Origin: Isoetes taiwanensis
Lineage: Eukaryota > Streptophyta > Lycopodiopsida > Isoetales > Isoetaceae
Length of the DNA: 64,000 bases
Reading direction: 5' to 3'
Assembly (NCBI GenBank): GCA_021234155.1
Contig: JAJEKV010000107.1
Coordinates: 3,175,510-3,239,509 of the forward strand
Under the pieces are notes generated by a model. That model saw only the letters and a program-made list of their open reading frames with translations. It was not told where the DNA came from and did no database searches. This document shows, one piece after another, positions 12,851-22,111 of the stretch. The translations under genes were made by a program, and so were the position numbers. The first letter of the stretch is position 1; every line of letters starts with the position of its first letter.

Positions 12851-13018
12851 TCATATCTACATGGTTAGTTTTCCTTGCTTTCTTGCATTATTTATGTTTG
12901 TTGGCATGGTTGAGGGGACACAAAATATATCAACAAAACATTTATAGTGCAAAGAGAATGTTATATTTATATTTTATATTACTCTAATACAAGAACTTGC
13001 AACTCTTTAATCATTTTA

Positions 13019-14545
13019 CGTTGATGTGGGTAAGATGGATTATCCTCGGGGAACTTTTTCACTTGGGTTCATTCCCACCGAGTGGCCCAAGTTCCTAAGG
13101 ACATTGGCTGGAGTTCCACCTTGTAATGCCCTTGCCAAATCTTCTATTAGCGATTGGGAGGTATAAAAACTGCGTCAGCGACAATCTTGCTGCCGCTGTA
13201 GGTATGGCGCGTCGAAAAGGCGTCGAGTGCTACCGCTCTTTTCACCGAGTTGCATACTTTCGGTGTTAAGGGGTAGTCGTGCATGCGGCGAATCACGAGT
13301 GCAATCAGCGGCGATACTCCTTCCTGCCCTCACGGGGGTGAATTTGCGGTGGATAACCGCTATTCTTCCATCCATCGGCAATGGCGGGTAATAAGCGTAA
13401 TGACACAATCGTTTAGATGGGTCCCTCGACCACTTTTCGGTATCCAGCTCACGTAATGCGCTTCGAAATCATCAACCTCCACCGTGGTAAGCTCCACGTA
13501 GTCTCATTCTTTGAAACCCTCGAGGTCGTCGCTGTCCTATCGGGGAGATGCTTTAGGACGAGCTTGCCGTTAGGATGTTTGAGGAATTCGCATAAGCGGA
13601 TCCCCATCGTTCTGGAGAGCAAGGAACTCTTCCTCCGTCGGTAGCTTGTTCTCGGCCTTATGCGCCTCCATGATCTGCACGATGTTCTTTGTAGGCTTGG
13701 ATGTCGGAGGTAAACTCTCCCGATGTAAGTGTCGGCTTCCCTTTGGAGGGAAGTCGGACTCTCCTCGGGCGATGAAGTCGTCCAAGTCCGTTCTTGGAGT
13801 TGGTGCAACAACTCTTCGGTCGGTACTCCCTTTCCCCGCACTCCGGGAGGTTTTGAATGTCGCTTCGGGTAGAAACTCCTCACCTTCGGCGATAATGGGA
13901 GCTAGGCTTGTGATGCCTAACTTGGGGGTGTAGCGACTCACGAGAGTCTGCAGGCTTCTTTCAGTCTTGCCACTCCCTTCTGCGCTTGTCGCTTTGCTCC
14001 TCTGTTTGGTCGAGCTCAACATCGTCTTCCTCCTCCTCAGTTCTGTTCATCAGAGTCTTCTTCCTTCCCTTCTTGCTCTCCTGTTCATCTTTGTGTGAGG
14101 AGCCGGTTGTTCTGCTGCTTCTGGCTAATGGATCCCACGTCCATGGGGAATAGAGGTTTCCCCACAATGTTCTCGGACTGCGGTGGGTGAAAAGATTGCC
14201 CGAGGCGGTGTTGAAGAGAAGTACTTGGTCTGATTGGCGATTAGGACCATTGGCTCCGGTGTGCGGTGCGCTTTGTTTGTGAGGTATTTGGCGATGTTAG
14301 GGACATCGTCTAATCTGCCTAAGCGGGGCCCGTCTAGGAACAAAATATCCTACACAAGGGGGAGTTGCACTAGCTGGTTCTACCCTAGCTTGGAACTTCG
14401 ATCAAGACTCTACTATAAAAAACTGGGAATCGGGTGCAAGGTTGCTTGGGCGTCTACCTCCTTCACGAAGATCTGGAAGATTTGGTCGGCGTCGACCTCC
14501 GGCCATATTGTGCGCTGTACCATCTCTGGAAATCGAAGTTGCCAT
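13019..14545 (-). pseudogene. accessory ORF B of the chromovirus (function unknown)
   Basis: A region of coding character upstream of gag on the minus strand. The first ATG (14543-14545) lies about 120 bases downstream of a TATA box at 14662-14671. Readable segments include ADQIFQIFVKEVDAQA near 14480, a block with DVPNIAKYLTNKAH near 14290, a strongly charged stretch (EEEEDDVELDQTEEQ, about 14010), and SLIEDLARALQGGTP near the end. At least three frameshifts separate them. I do not recognise a domain. It could be an extra ORF like those seen in some large Ty3/gypsy elements, a captured host gene, or an N-terminal gag extension. Its own promoter-like box argues against the last. Confidence 0.45.
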
Positions 14546-14661
14546 TGATTAATTGCGGAAGAGGGTAACAAAGCGGTTGCAAGAGCGCCTCGGGGAGTTG
14601 GGAAATCGGCTAGAAGGGCGGGGGAGCAGATTTGTAGGGTGCTATGTGAGAAGTGACGGGT

Positions 14662-14671
14662 CTATTTATAG
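14662..14671 (-). promoter_or_regulatory. TATA box upstream of accessory ORF B
   Basis: The palindromic-edged motif CTATAAATAG is read on the minus strand about 120 bases before the ORF B start codon. It is followed by a CT-rich, leader-like stretch. An identical box sits at the matching place before ORF A. Confidence 0.55.
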
Positions 14672-14861
14672 AAAAGGGAAAACCCTAATTTTTGGATGGC
14701 TTGAAAATTTCCTAGGATTGGGTAATTCTAACTTATCACGAGATCAAAATAGGAGTTTGAGGATTATAGGAGATGCTTGAGCAAGGCTAGGTTACCTAAA
14801 AGATGCTATCGCAAGTAGTTTGCGGTGACTTTGACAAGTCCCGGTGAAGAATTGGTAAGAG

Positions 14862-14930
14862 GTCTCACGGCTTAGCCTCGCTTCAAAACTAACTTTTGTT
14901 TTGCGACCAGTATGGAAGCTGTGAGACATC
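14862..14930. repeat. hairpin module A
   Basis: First of four copies of a module of about 67 bp. Its ends are inverted (GTCTCACGGCTT ... AAGCTGTGAGAC, 12-bp stem with one G-T pair). An inner pair (CAAAAC ... GTTTTG) is nested inside. Copies lie at 14862, 15059, 16738 and 16927. Confidence 0.75.
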
Positions 14931-15058
14931 AGTCCCATTTAATCAAAGATGTCCAACTTGGGTAAACTAATGGTGTAAGAGTGATGGGCTCATCAAATTA
15001 GGGCAGAATCGACCCCTTACTTGGTCAATTTGGAGCTGTTTTGGTCAAGCTTGGGGAG

Positions 15059-15125
15059 GTCTCACGGCTTTTGCGCCTACTTCAATCCTAACTTTTTTTT
15101 TTGACGGTGGTAGCGGTGAGACATC
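15059..15125. repeat. hairpin module B
   Basis: Second copy, 197 bp from module A start to start. It opens GGTCTCACGGCTT and closes GCGGTGAGACATC. The inner arms are weaker because of a T-run. Confidence 0.75.
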
Positions 15126-15289
15126 ATGTCTCTCGGCTCCCAAATGTCCTATTTCACCGAAATAAAAGCTAAAACTTATTAATTTGCTCTAATTACCCAA
15201 GTTTATGTTATCAAGGTACACAAAATTGCTCTATATTACAAAATTTTTAATTATTTACAACAAAAATTTCTAAGGGCGTTCTCCCTTAA

Positions 15290-16524
15290 TGCGGGTCGCA
15301 TAAGACTCATGTCTTGTCGCATTAAAGGTTACTAAACTTAAATGGATAGTGCAGGCTCGAATCTTCAAAATGTTGTACTATCTTTGCCTCGACCGCCTCT
15401 TGCATTGCCGGCGGCCTAAATCCCAAGTGACTCTAAAAGTCTGTTACGTAGGCTGCATTACTTCACTTGCCAACCGAAAGAAGGGGGGCGGGGGATTAGG
15501 AGGCCGTGGCTCTTGTTGGAAGTGTCTAATCTCCCTTAAGCTCTTCTCTCCACCTCCTTTCTATCGGCTTTCTTCTTTGGTGGTGGCTTGGGAACCTTGG
15601 GCTTCGGTGGTGGCGGCTTTAAGGTTTCTTTGCCGTTGGTAAGCCCTCCCTCGATGACCCTAACCACTGTTTTCTTCATAATATTGGTTATAGGCCTCCC
15701 ATTTCTTCATGTAGGCCTCGTGCTCCCTCATCTTCCTCTCGTAGATCTTCACCACGTCGGTGGCGTAGGCTTCCGGGCGGTCTTGGTTTTACTTCTTTCT
15801 ATCCCATGCGGTACCGGGGGGTCTGCACTTAGTCTTCTTTGGGGTTGCTCGGGTCTTTGCTGCTTTCGGTGCTTCACGATTGTCGCTACAGGTGCTTGGA
15901 AGAGCTTCCTCCTGCGACATTAGGGTCGAGAAGTCCTCCTTAGAAGAGTCGTCGGAGGGGTTTGGGGGTTCGTCGAGTTCTTGGCTCCTTGATGATAATA
16001 TTTGGGTTTGGCCTCTTCCTCGGCGGCCATCCTTTCGTTCTCCTTATGCCAGCCACGAACTTCCCTTTCTTTTTCTTCTTTTCTTCTGCTGCCTTTTGTT
16101 CCTCTTCCTCCCTTTTCCTCTTTTTGTCTTCCCTTTTCTTACTGCTTTTCGTGCTTTTCGATGAACCTTCTAAAGGTGCGCTACCTCCGCTCCAGACACA
16201 TCACCTGCTCATCACTGCTCGAGGATCTCTGTGGAGTGCGTCACGATATGAATGCCTTGTTCCTGGCTGCGGATCTCCCGCTCTATTTCTTCATACACCT
16301 CCCTCGTCTCGTCGTCCATGGAGTTTGGTGATGTGGCCTCGTCCTCCTCCACCTGCTGGTTGAAGACATCGATCAGATCGGAGGTGTCTTGCTCTTCGTC
16401 CGAAGGCGAACGACCCCCTCTTGCGAGCCTCTCCGCGAAGCATCTTAGAATGATCTACGTCTCCGATTGGCGGTGGTTTTAGCTGGCGGCGGCTTCCCTT
16501 CTTGATCTGTTTGGTTCGGGCCAT
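15290..16524 (-). pseudogene. accessory ORF A of the chromovirus, starts MARTKQ (function unknown)
   Basis: The minus-strand ATG at 16522-16524 is in a good plant context (AGCATGGCC), about 100 bases downstream of a TATA box. The protein begins MARTKQIKKGSRRQLKPPP; the first five residues after Met are those of the histone H3 tail. Frame changes follow. An acidic stretch (VEEDEATSPNSMDDETREVY, about 16300) is followed by a Lys/Glu-rich coiled-coil-like run (KKREDKKRKREEEEQKA, about 16100). Then comes a Tyr/Glu/Lys-rich helical run (VVKIYERKMREHEAYMKKWE, about 15700) and a Pro/Lys tract (PPPKPKVPKPPPKKK, about 15600). No catalytic domain is visible. The charged composition suits a nucleic-acid- or chromatin-binding protein, but that is inference. 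Confidence 0.45.
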
Positions 16525-16626
16525 GCTTCGGATCGTCAATCGGATAAAATCGTAGAAAGATCGCCCTAAGTTGGGAAGAAGCCCAGTTTCTAGGGCTTGG
16601 ACAAAAAAAAATGAGGGGTTCTACAT

Positions 16627-16636
16627 CTATTTATAG
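16627..16636 (-). promoter_or_regulatory. TATA box upstream of accessory ORF A
   Basis: CTATAAATAG on the minus strand, about 100 bases before the MARTKQ start codon. It lies between hairpin module C and the ORF, as the second box lies between module A and ORF B. Confidence 0.55.
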
Positions 16637-16737
16637 CTTGGGAATTTTAGGTCAAAACTCAAGTTGCTCTCTGTTTAACATGCTAAGGCACCAATTTATC
16701 TAAAACTTATACTTATTTCAGACTTTTCTACCCATTG

Positions 16738-16806
16738 GTCTCCACGGCTTAGCCTCGTTCCAATACTAATGTTTAGTTTTATGCGACCGGTAGCGAGGTG
16801 AGATCT
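16738..16806. repeat. hairpin module C
   Basis: Third copy, opening GGTCTCCACGGCTTAGCC and closing AGCGAGGTGAGATC. The stem is slightly decayed by an extra C in the left arm and an extra A in the right. Confidence 0.72.
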
Positions 16807-16926
16807 CATCCCATTTCTAGGGTTTTTAGGTAATTAAAACATGCTATTCTAACTAATTCCTACCTTAGAATTAGCCTTACCACATTATTTTTCCCGTTCA
16901 TCATGTTTTGGTGTTCTTGGCTCAAT

Positions 16927-16992
16927 GTCTCATAGCTTAGCCCTCGCTTCAAAACAAAAAGTTAGTTTTTGCGACCCGGTAGCGGTGAGACC
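16927..16992. repeat. hairpin module D
   Basis: Fourth copy, opening GTCTCATAGCTTAGCC and closing AGCGGTGAGACC, 189 bp from module C start to start. It is the module closest to the PBS and 5' LTR. Confidence 0.72.
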
Positions 16993-17181
16993 ACCTTACT
17001 TGGAAAAAATTTTGGCTCATTCTTTTAATCTTGTTAAATTCCAATTCACTTAATTGTTACTAGCTTAGCGTAACTACAAAGGTGAGAAAAAAATTTCCCA
17101 CTTTTCGAGGCTTGAGGACCCTATCAGTTAGTACTCTTCGGGAACATGGTCGGTGCTTTGCTCTTGGTCTCCAAGAACATT

Positions 17182-17192
17182 GCTCGATACCA
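17182..17192 (-). other. primer binding site of the chromovirus
   Basis: On the minus strand TGGTATCGAGC follows the 5' LTR after a 4-base spacer. It is the plant initiator-Met PBS (TGGTATCAGAGC) with one base missing. The same variant occurs at the PBS of the element at 46420-52285. Confidence 0.8.
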
Positions 17193-17196
17193 GCTT

Positions 17197-18741
17197 TATG
17201 GCGTCCCCTACTCGTTATCTGGTGCACTCACAGGTATACAAGCGAGTTCTTCCCCACACCAGCTCCATCGCGTCTGGGGCCCTCCACATATCAACTTTGC
17301 GCACCCGTAACGAGTCCCGGTGGGAAGAGTGAAGGTGTCATTCTACCCTCCCTCCCTGGGGCCTACCTAGCTGCTTAAGCGTAAACATACATGTCGGTAG
17401 CACATACATCAACATCATATGACCATCGCGAAGGATGGTCCTCCACATATCTGCATAGGCGAAGATCGGCACATCACATAGGGAATCCTACCCAGGCTCG
17501 GAACCACGGGGATGGGGGTGACAAGCTTGGGTCTCGAGTTCATTGCGCATGAGAATTCATGGCAATGGATTTGGCTGGCATAAGAACATGGTCTAGGGTT
17601 GTCCACTCCATCCGCCCCTCACCGTGCACACTTTGCGAGTAGGCTGAAAAGTGTTGGGACTGGCCAGTAGCCGGGATGCATAGCCAAGGGGGCTATATCA
17701 CGGGTTGCATCTCCCGGTTCGATGGGGCGGTAGGGATCACTCCCTCCGAGAGATCTCCATGCTGATTCAAGGGGACTAGAGGGCCACCTTGCCTCGTGAT
17801 TGACTTGAACTCAATGGAGGTCATATTCACCACCTCACGGTGTCGGGCCCATGCCTTGCCCGCACGCGGTGGCAAGCCATTAGACCTAGTCACGGTGACC
17901 CCGGCGGTCTTTACACACCGAGGGGTCGTTCGAGAATCGAACATGAACCTCTTTATAAGCCAGTCGGCCCCTTCACCCACGGTGGGGCTCTTGTGCACAG
18001 GCCGCGCCCACTTCTGTGTGCTAGAGAGGCTACTCTAGGAGCATCAACTACAAGGCTTTAGGTCTCTACCCCCTTCCCAATACAAGGAGTTCCACGGAGA
18101 TCAACATCCAACTACATCACGTAAAATACTAAAGAACTAGATCTAATCACGAGTTAGGTTCTTTAGTTAGTGTCCCGATCTAAGATCTAGATAGCTACCA
18201 TGGGCAATTTAATAGTCTAAACCTCGGTTCTATGACTAGAAGGCGGTTTAAGCTATTAAATTGACCAAACTCTGATCCTTGAGTGGCTCCTCCCCGACTG
18301 AAGTTCAACCATCCTGGCACCGAAATGAGAGGCCCCGATGGTGCGATTTAAGCGGCTCGGGGAGGCGGTTTTGGCTCTGGGCAGCCAAACCGACTCTAAA
18401 ACCCTAAGGACTAAAAACTAGCAAGCTTGGGTTTTCCCACCCTAAATAGACATGGGGTTTAGGCTAGGGTTTCCAATTACCCAATTTGGCATGTGGGATA
18501 ATTGGAAAGGGCCCACTTGCCTTTAATGGCTAGGTGGCAAAATATGCCAACATGGAAAGGTGTGCCCTCATTAATGTGCACATGTGCACATTAATAATAT
18601 ATGAACACTCCTAGCAAGTTGCCCCCTAGGGCTACTTACCCGGCTTATCCGTTGGCATACGTGCCAATCGGGTGGCGGTAATGCTGACGGCGATAGCGAT
18701 ACAAATGCCCCGGGCCGTGATAATCGCGGCCGAACGTCACA
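17197..18741 (-). repeat. 5' LTR of the chromovirus
   Basis: A 1545-bp direct repeat of 5623-7172. The coding-strand start is TGTGACGTTC. The last bases read CCATA where the other LTR has CCACA. Differences from the partner LTR are many and are mostly short indels at CG, CTG or CAC motifs. The 26-bp palindrome is conserved at 18570-18595. Confidence 0.9.
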
Positions 18742-18754
18742 AATCCTCTCTAAA

Positions 18755-21700
18755 CAAGGTTGCAAATTAAACGGGAGTGTTGCAGAACTCCCGTTTCAAA
18801 GATTCCCTTTAAAAAAACACCATGCTCTTAAAATTGGCCTTTTTTGGATAAACTTGAGAATTTTTAAAGGTTCAGTTTTTTTTCCCCTCATTTTGGCTCC
18901 TCATTAAGTGACAGTTTGCTTTTTGCAAAGAAGCGCCCTTAAAAATGGCAAAATATAGACGTGAATACATAATCTCTGAAAATGAGATATCAAAAATATC
19001 AAAATAGAGAAGAAAAAATAATAACTATTTCTTTAAAATTTTTCAGTACATCAATTTGGCACCCTCAAAATTTGGTGCGTATTGAAAAATACACTCGTCA
19101 GACGTTGCAATTGGGTTTATATCCCAAGTCTTCATGTTTAGTTGTTCCCTCAAGCATGTTTGACATGTTTTGACGTTCTATTGGCTGAATAAAAAAACAA
19201 GAAAATAATCAAGTAAACAAATGAACACTAAGACACATAAAACAAAAAAATGTAAAAACAAAAGTGTTTTGTTTTTCTAAAATACAAAAATGTATTCCAG
19301 AATACACTTTGGATTTTGAGAAAGCAAATGTGCATTCCAGAATATACTTTTGCTTTCTAAGAAATCATACGTGTATTTTGGAACAACATGTTGCCTATGT
19401 GTTAGGTTTAGAGCTGGCTTACTTGTGAATTCCTTGGATATTTCTTACCCTATTCCAGAGTACAAATCAAAGTAGGATCCCCCATGCTTCTTATGTTTCT
19501 TCTCAGAGGCATCAAAAGCATCTGCCAAGAGGGACTGTTAGTCAGGGTTTCCTTAAGAGAAATTTTTAAGTGGATAAATATAGTACAATTTGGCAAATTC
19601 AATAATTTAGAGGTTAGTTAATGTAAAGCTCCAAAATAAAAGATGCTAAGATTAAAAAATATGAAGGAACCCGGCAAAATACTAAACTTAAAAACCAAAA
19701 AGCGGCTGGGAATGGGAAGCTTCTGGAAGCAGAGAATTCCCATTAGAAAGAGGTCCGCCTACAACATCCAAATATATCCTACAAACAATAACCCCTGCGG
19801 ATTTTACAGAATCGTTAAAAACTACACAACAAAAAAGCAGTTGTGCGAGGAGCGAATTAGCAGGTGACGATTAACATTTGAGGAAAATAAACTTTGCACA
19901 TGTATCTGACAATAATATATATGGAGAAGCATCTCCTAGATCCAAAGGAGATCCAAAAGAAATGCAGACTTTACTTTGCAACTAATTTCCCTCGTTTAGA
20001 ATCAGCACAAGTTTTGTGGGAGCCTATATAGCAAAGTTGTCCATGCAGAGACATCTGCCTAGAAAGGCAAACCTTTAGCAAACATTCCACATCATCTAAC
20101 ATTAACCCCGCTCGTGCAAGAACATCAACTAGACACCCATGCTGCTCAAGTGTTGGGCTGATTGCGTAGTCTTTACTCACAGTAACAAAATAATGAAAGG
20201 CCTCATCTACAAGACTACTACAACATGTTAGAAGAATGCTGCTCAAAGTAACACAATCTGGATTGAAGCCCTCCAGTTTCATGTGCTGAAATCTTTGCAG
20301 TGCTTGTTTTCCATGTCCATGAGGGCATAAGCTATAATTAGAGCAGTCCACGATATCTCATCATGACATGCCATGTTCTCAAATATTGTTAACGCTTCAT
20401 CTAAAACCCCACAACTTGCATACAACACTACCAGGGTCTTTGTACAGTAACCTCTGATTCAAACCCAAGATCATTAATGCAAGCATGAATTTTCTTACCT
20501 TCAGTTAAGACTGCTTTCTGGGAACATGCATTAAGAATGTTGATAAAAGTGACGTTATCTATCTTCAATTGCATACATTGGAAAAGCTGAATGGCTCTGT
20601 TCAGATGCCCTTGTTGGCCAGAATCTGCTATTGTTGCCTTCCATGTTTTAACATCTCGTTGATGCGGCCCTTTTCGTTCCACATTTTGAAAGAACCTAAT
20701 GTTACAGACTGTAATTTTTTAAAGAATGCAAGATCATGAACTGCGTTCCCGTAGCAGAGCTAGAGCAGGTAAATCAACGGTTTCAGAGCAGTAGATCAGA
20801 CTGGAAATGGCAAAACAACGCATTACTGGCCCACGCCGGAACGGCCGCCATAGCCGGACCTCTACCCATAGACGAGGCGCAGTACAAAATGCAGCAACTG
20901 CTACCTTCCTCGTCCTCAAATCCAGCGACCTCATCGTCCCTTTTCACGCCCCAGCCGCAGCAATTCAGCTCCTTCAGTTCGCCCTTTCATTCCTATCCTT
21001 TACTCGATCCGTCACAGCTGGAATAGACGCTTATCATGGCAGTCCTTGAAACTGTATTTTGCTATATTAAACGTACAAGATTTGAAGCTGTGGCAGCACT
21101 GGCCTGGCAAGCAAGAAAAAAATCTCTGCCTAGCAAAAAGGAAGATGCAACTGGCGATCCCCAAAGGGGCTGGCAAATCAAAGCAAAATAGATCAAAATA
21201 TGGAAAGAAAAAGACCAGAAGGAAGCAAATAAATCAAAGAAAGAAAGAGAACCCAACTGATTAATCGGGTCATTGAAATCAAAGGAGAAAAGCTGGTTTG
21301 TTGACTAACCAGATCGAAACCAAAGCTTAAGGAGGATGGAGAACCAGAATAGAGTCACGGCCCAGATGGTTCTTTACAGAAGCCTCCTGTTTCAGTAAAC
21401 TAAATCCTATTCTGGAATACAAAGTGTATTCCAGAATATATTTCCCTCTTCTCTCGGAGCTGTTATCCGGTATCCCTCTATTTTATTTTCTTCTTTTACA
21501 CTTCTAATAAGGTTGTAAATTAAACGGAAGTGTTGTAGCACTCCCATTTCAAAGATTCCCTTTAAATTGCAAGATCATTGTTGAGTTTCAAAAATTTGTA
21601 CAGCAAAAGTGTATTCCGGAATACACTTTGGATTCGAGCAAAAACAAAATTGTATTCTGGAATACACTTTGACTTTTAAGAAAAGCATAAGTGTATTCCG

Positions 21701-22111
21701 GAATACACTTTTGTTATCCTCGAATAGCAAAAGTGTAAACCGGAATATAATTTTGGTACTTTGAAATATTATATCATTAAAAAATGACTCATTGTAACCT
21801 AAAAGTACCTTTTCTGGAATACAATCCAAGTTGACAAATTTTTGTGTAGGACGTACACTTAAATTAGTGATTTTCTCTAAAAACACACTCCAAGTAAATT
21901 CTAACTGTTAAGAAAAGTGTCACTTTGACATAGTCAATCTTCTCTTTGCACAAAAAAATGAGTGATTTTGGGGGGGTCAAAATGCAATTTTATGACCAAA
22001 ATAAATTTTTACCTCCTTTTAGCGCTTTTTTGGGAAAAAAGGGGGAATCTTTGAGGAATATTCCCTTTGCTCCCGTTTCAATGATTTGCTCCCGTTTAAT
22101 ACGCAATCTTG
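18755..22111. repeat. terminal-inverted-repeat sequences with an 18-bp palindrome family
   Basis: A terminal module of about 57 bp (AAGGTTGCAAATTAAACG ... TTCAAAGATTCCC) occurs forward at 18755-18812, forward again at 21509-21567, and inverted at 22043-22111. The last two bound about 600 bp like the ends of a small TIR (MITE-like) element; the first may be one end of another copy. Palindromes of the form GTGTATTCCGGAATACAC, perfect or with one or two changes, cluster at 19290-19350 and 21405-21830. No transposase is visible. The PPR pseudogene lies between the copies. Confidence 0.6.
19971..20700 (-). pseudogene. PPR protein pseudogene (PLS type)
   Basis: Minus-strand peptides match the plant pentatricopeptide pattern. 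At 20682-20428: DVKTWKATIADSGQQGHLNR and DNVTFINILNACSQ, then GKKIHACINDLGFESEV. At about 20440-20330: LYASCGVLDEALTIFENM and ISWTALIIAYA. At 20300-19971: GKQALQRFQHMKLEGFNPD, DYAISPTLEQHGCLVDVLAR and a decayed E-type tail. At least two frameshifts, near 20430 and 20330, join these pieces. Intact relatives bind organellar RNA and often direct editing or splicing. The 20734-21050 region upstream is GC-richer and may hold the former 5' part, but I could not read repeats there. Confidence 0.8.

Larger units (their letters stand above)
5623..18741 (-). mobile_element. Ty3/gypsy chromovirus LTR retrotransposon, 13.1 kb, degenerate
   Basis: A complete but decayed element in reverse orientation. In transcriptional order it has: 5' LTR (17197-18741), PBS (17182-17192), leader with hairpin modules D and C, accessory ORF A (16524 to about 15290), hairpin modules B and A, accessory ORF B (14545 to about 13019), gag, protease, RT/RNase H, integrase, chromodomain, PPT (7173-7184) and 3' LTR (5623-7172). 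LTRs begin TGTGACG on the coding strand, as many chromovirus LTRs do. The RT-RH-INT order and the chromodomain after integrase place it in the chromovirus branch of Ty3/gypsy. Every protein region has stops or frameshifts, so it is non-autonomous now. The size and the 4-kb region between PBS and gag are larger than a minimal chromovirus needs. Confidence 0.9.

Noticed and set aside
16290-16524. Histone H3 gene on the minus strand
   Set aside because: Only the first residues (ARTKQ) and a loose basic pattern match. The histone fold is absent and the sequence becomes acidic and then coiled-coil-like.
5618-18746. Target-site duplication of the 13-kb chromovirus
   Set aside because: Left flank CAATC and right flank AATCC share only AATC at an offset. 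I do not claim a duplication.
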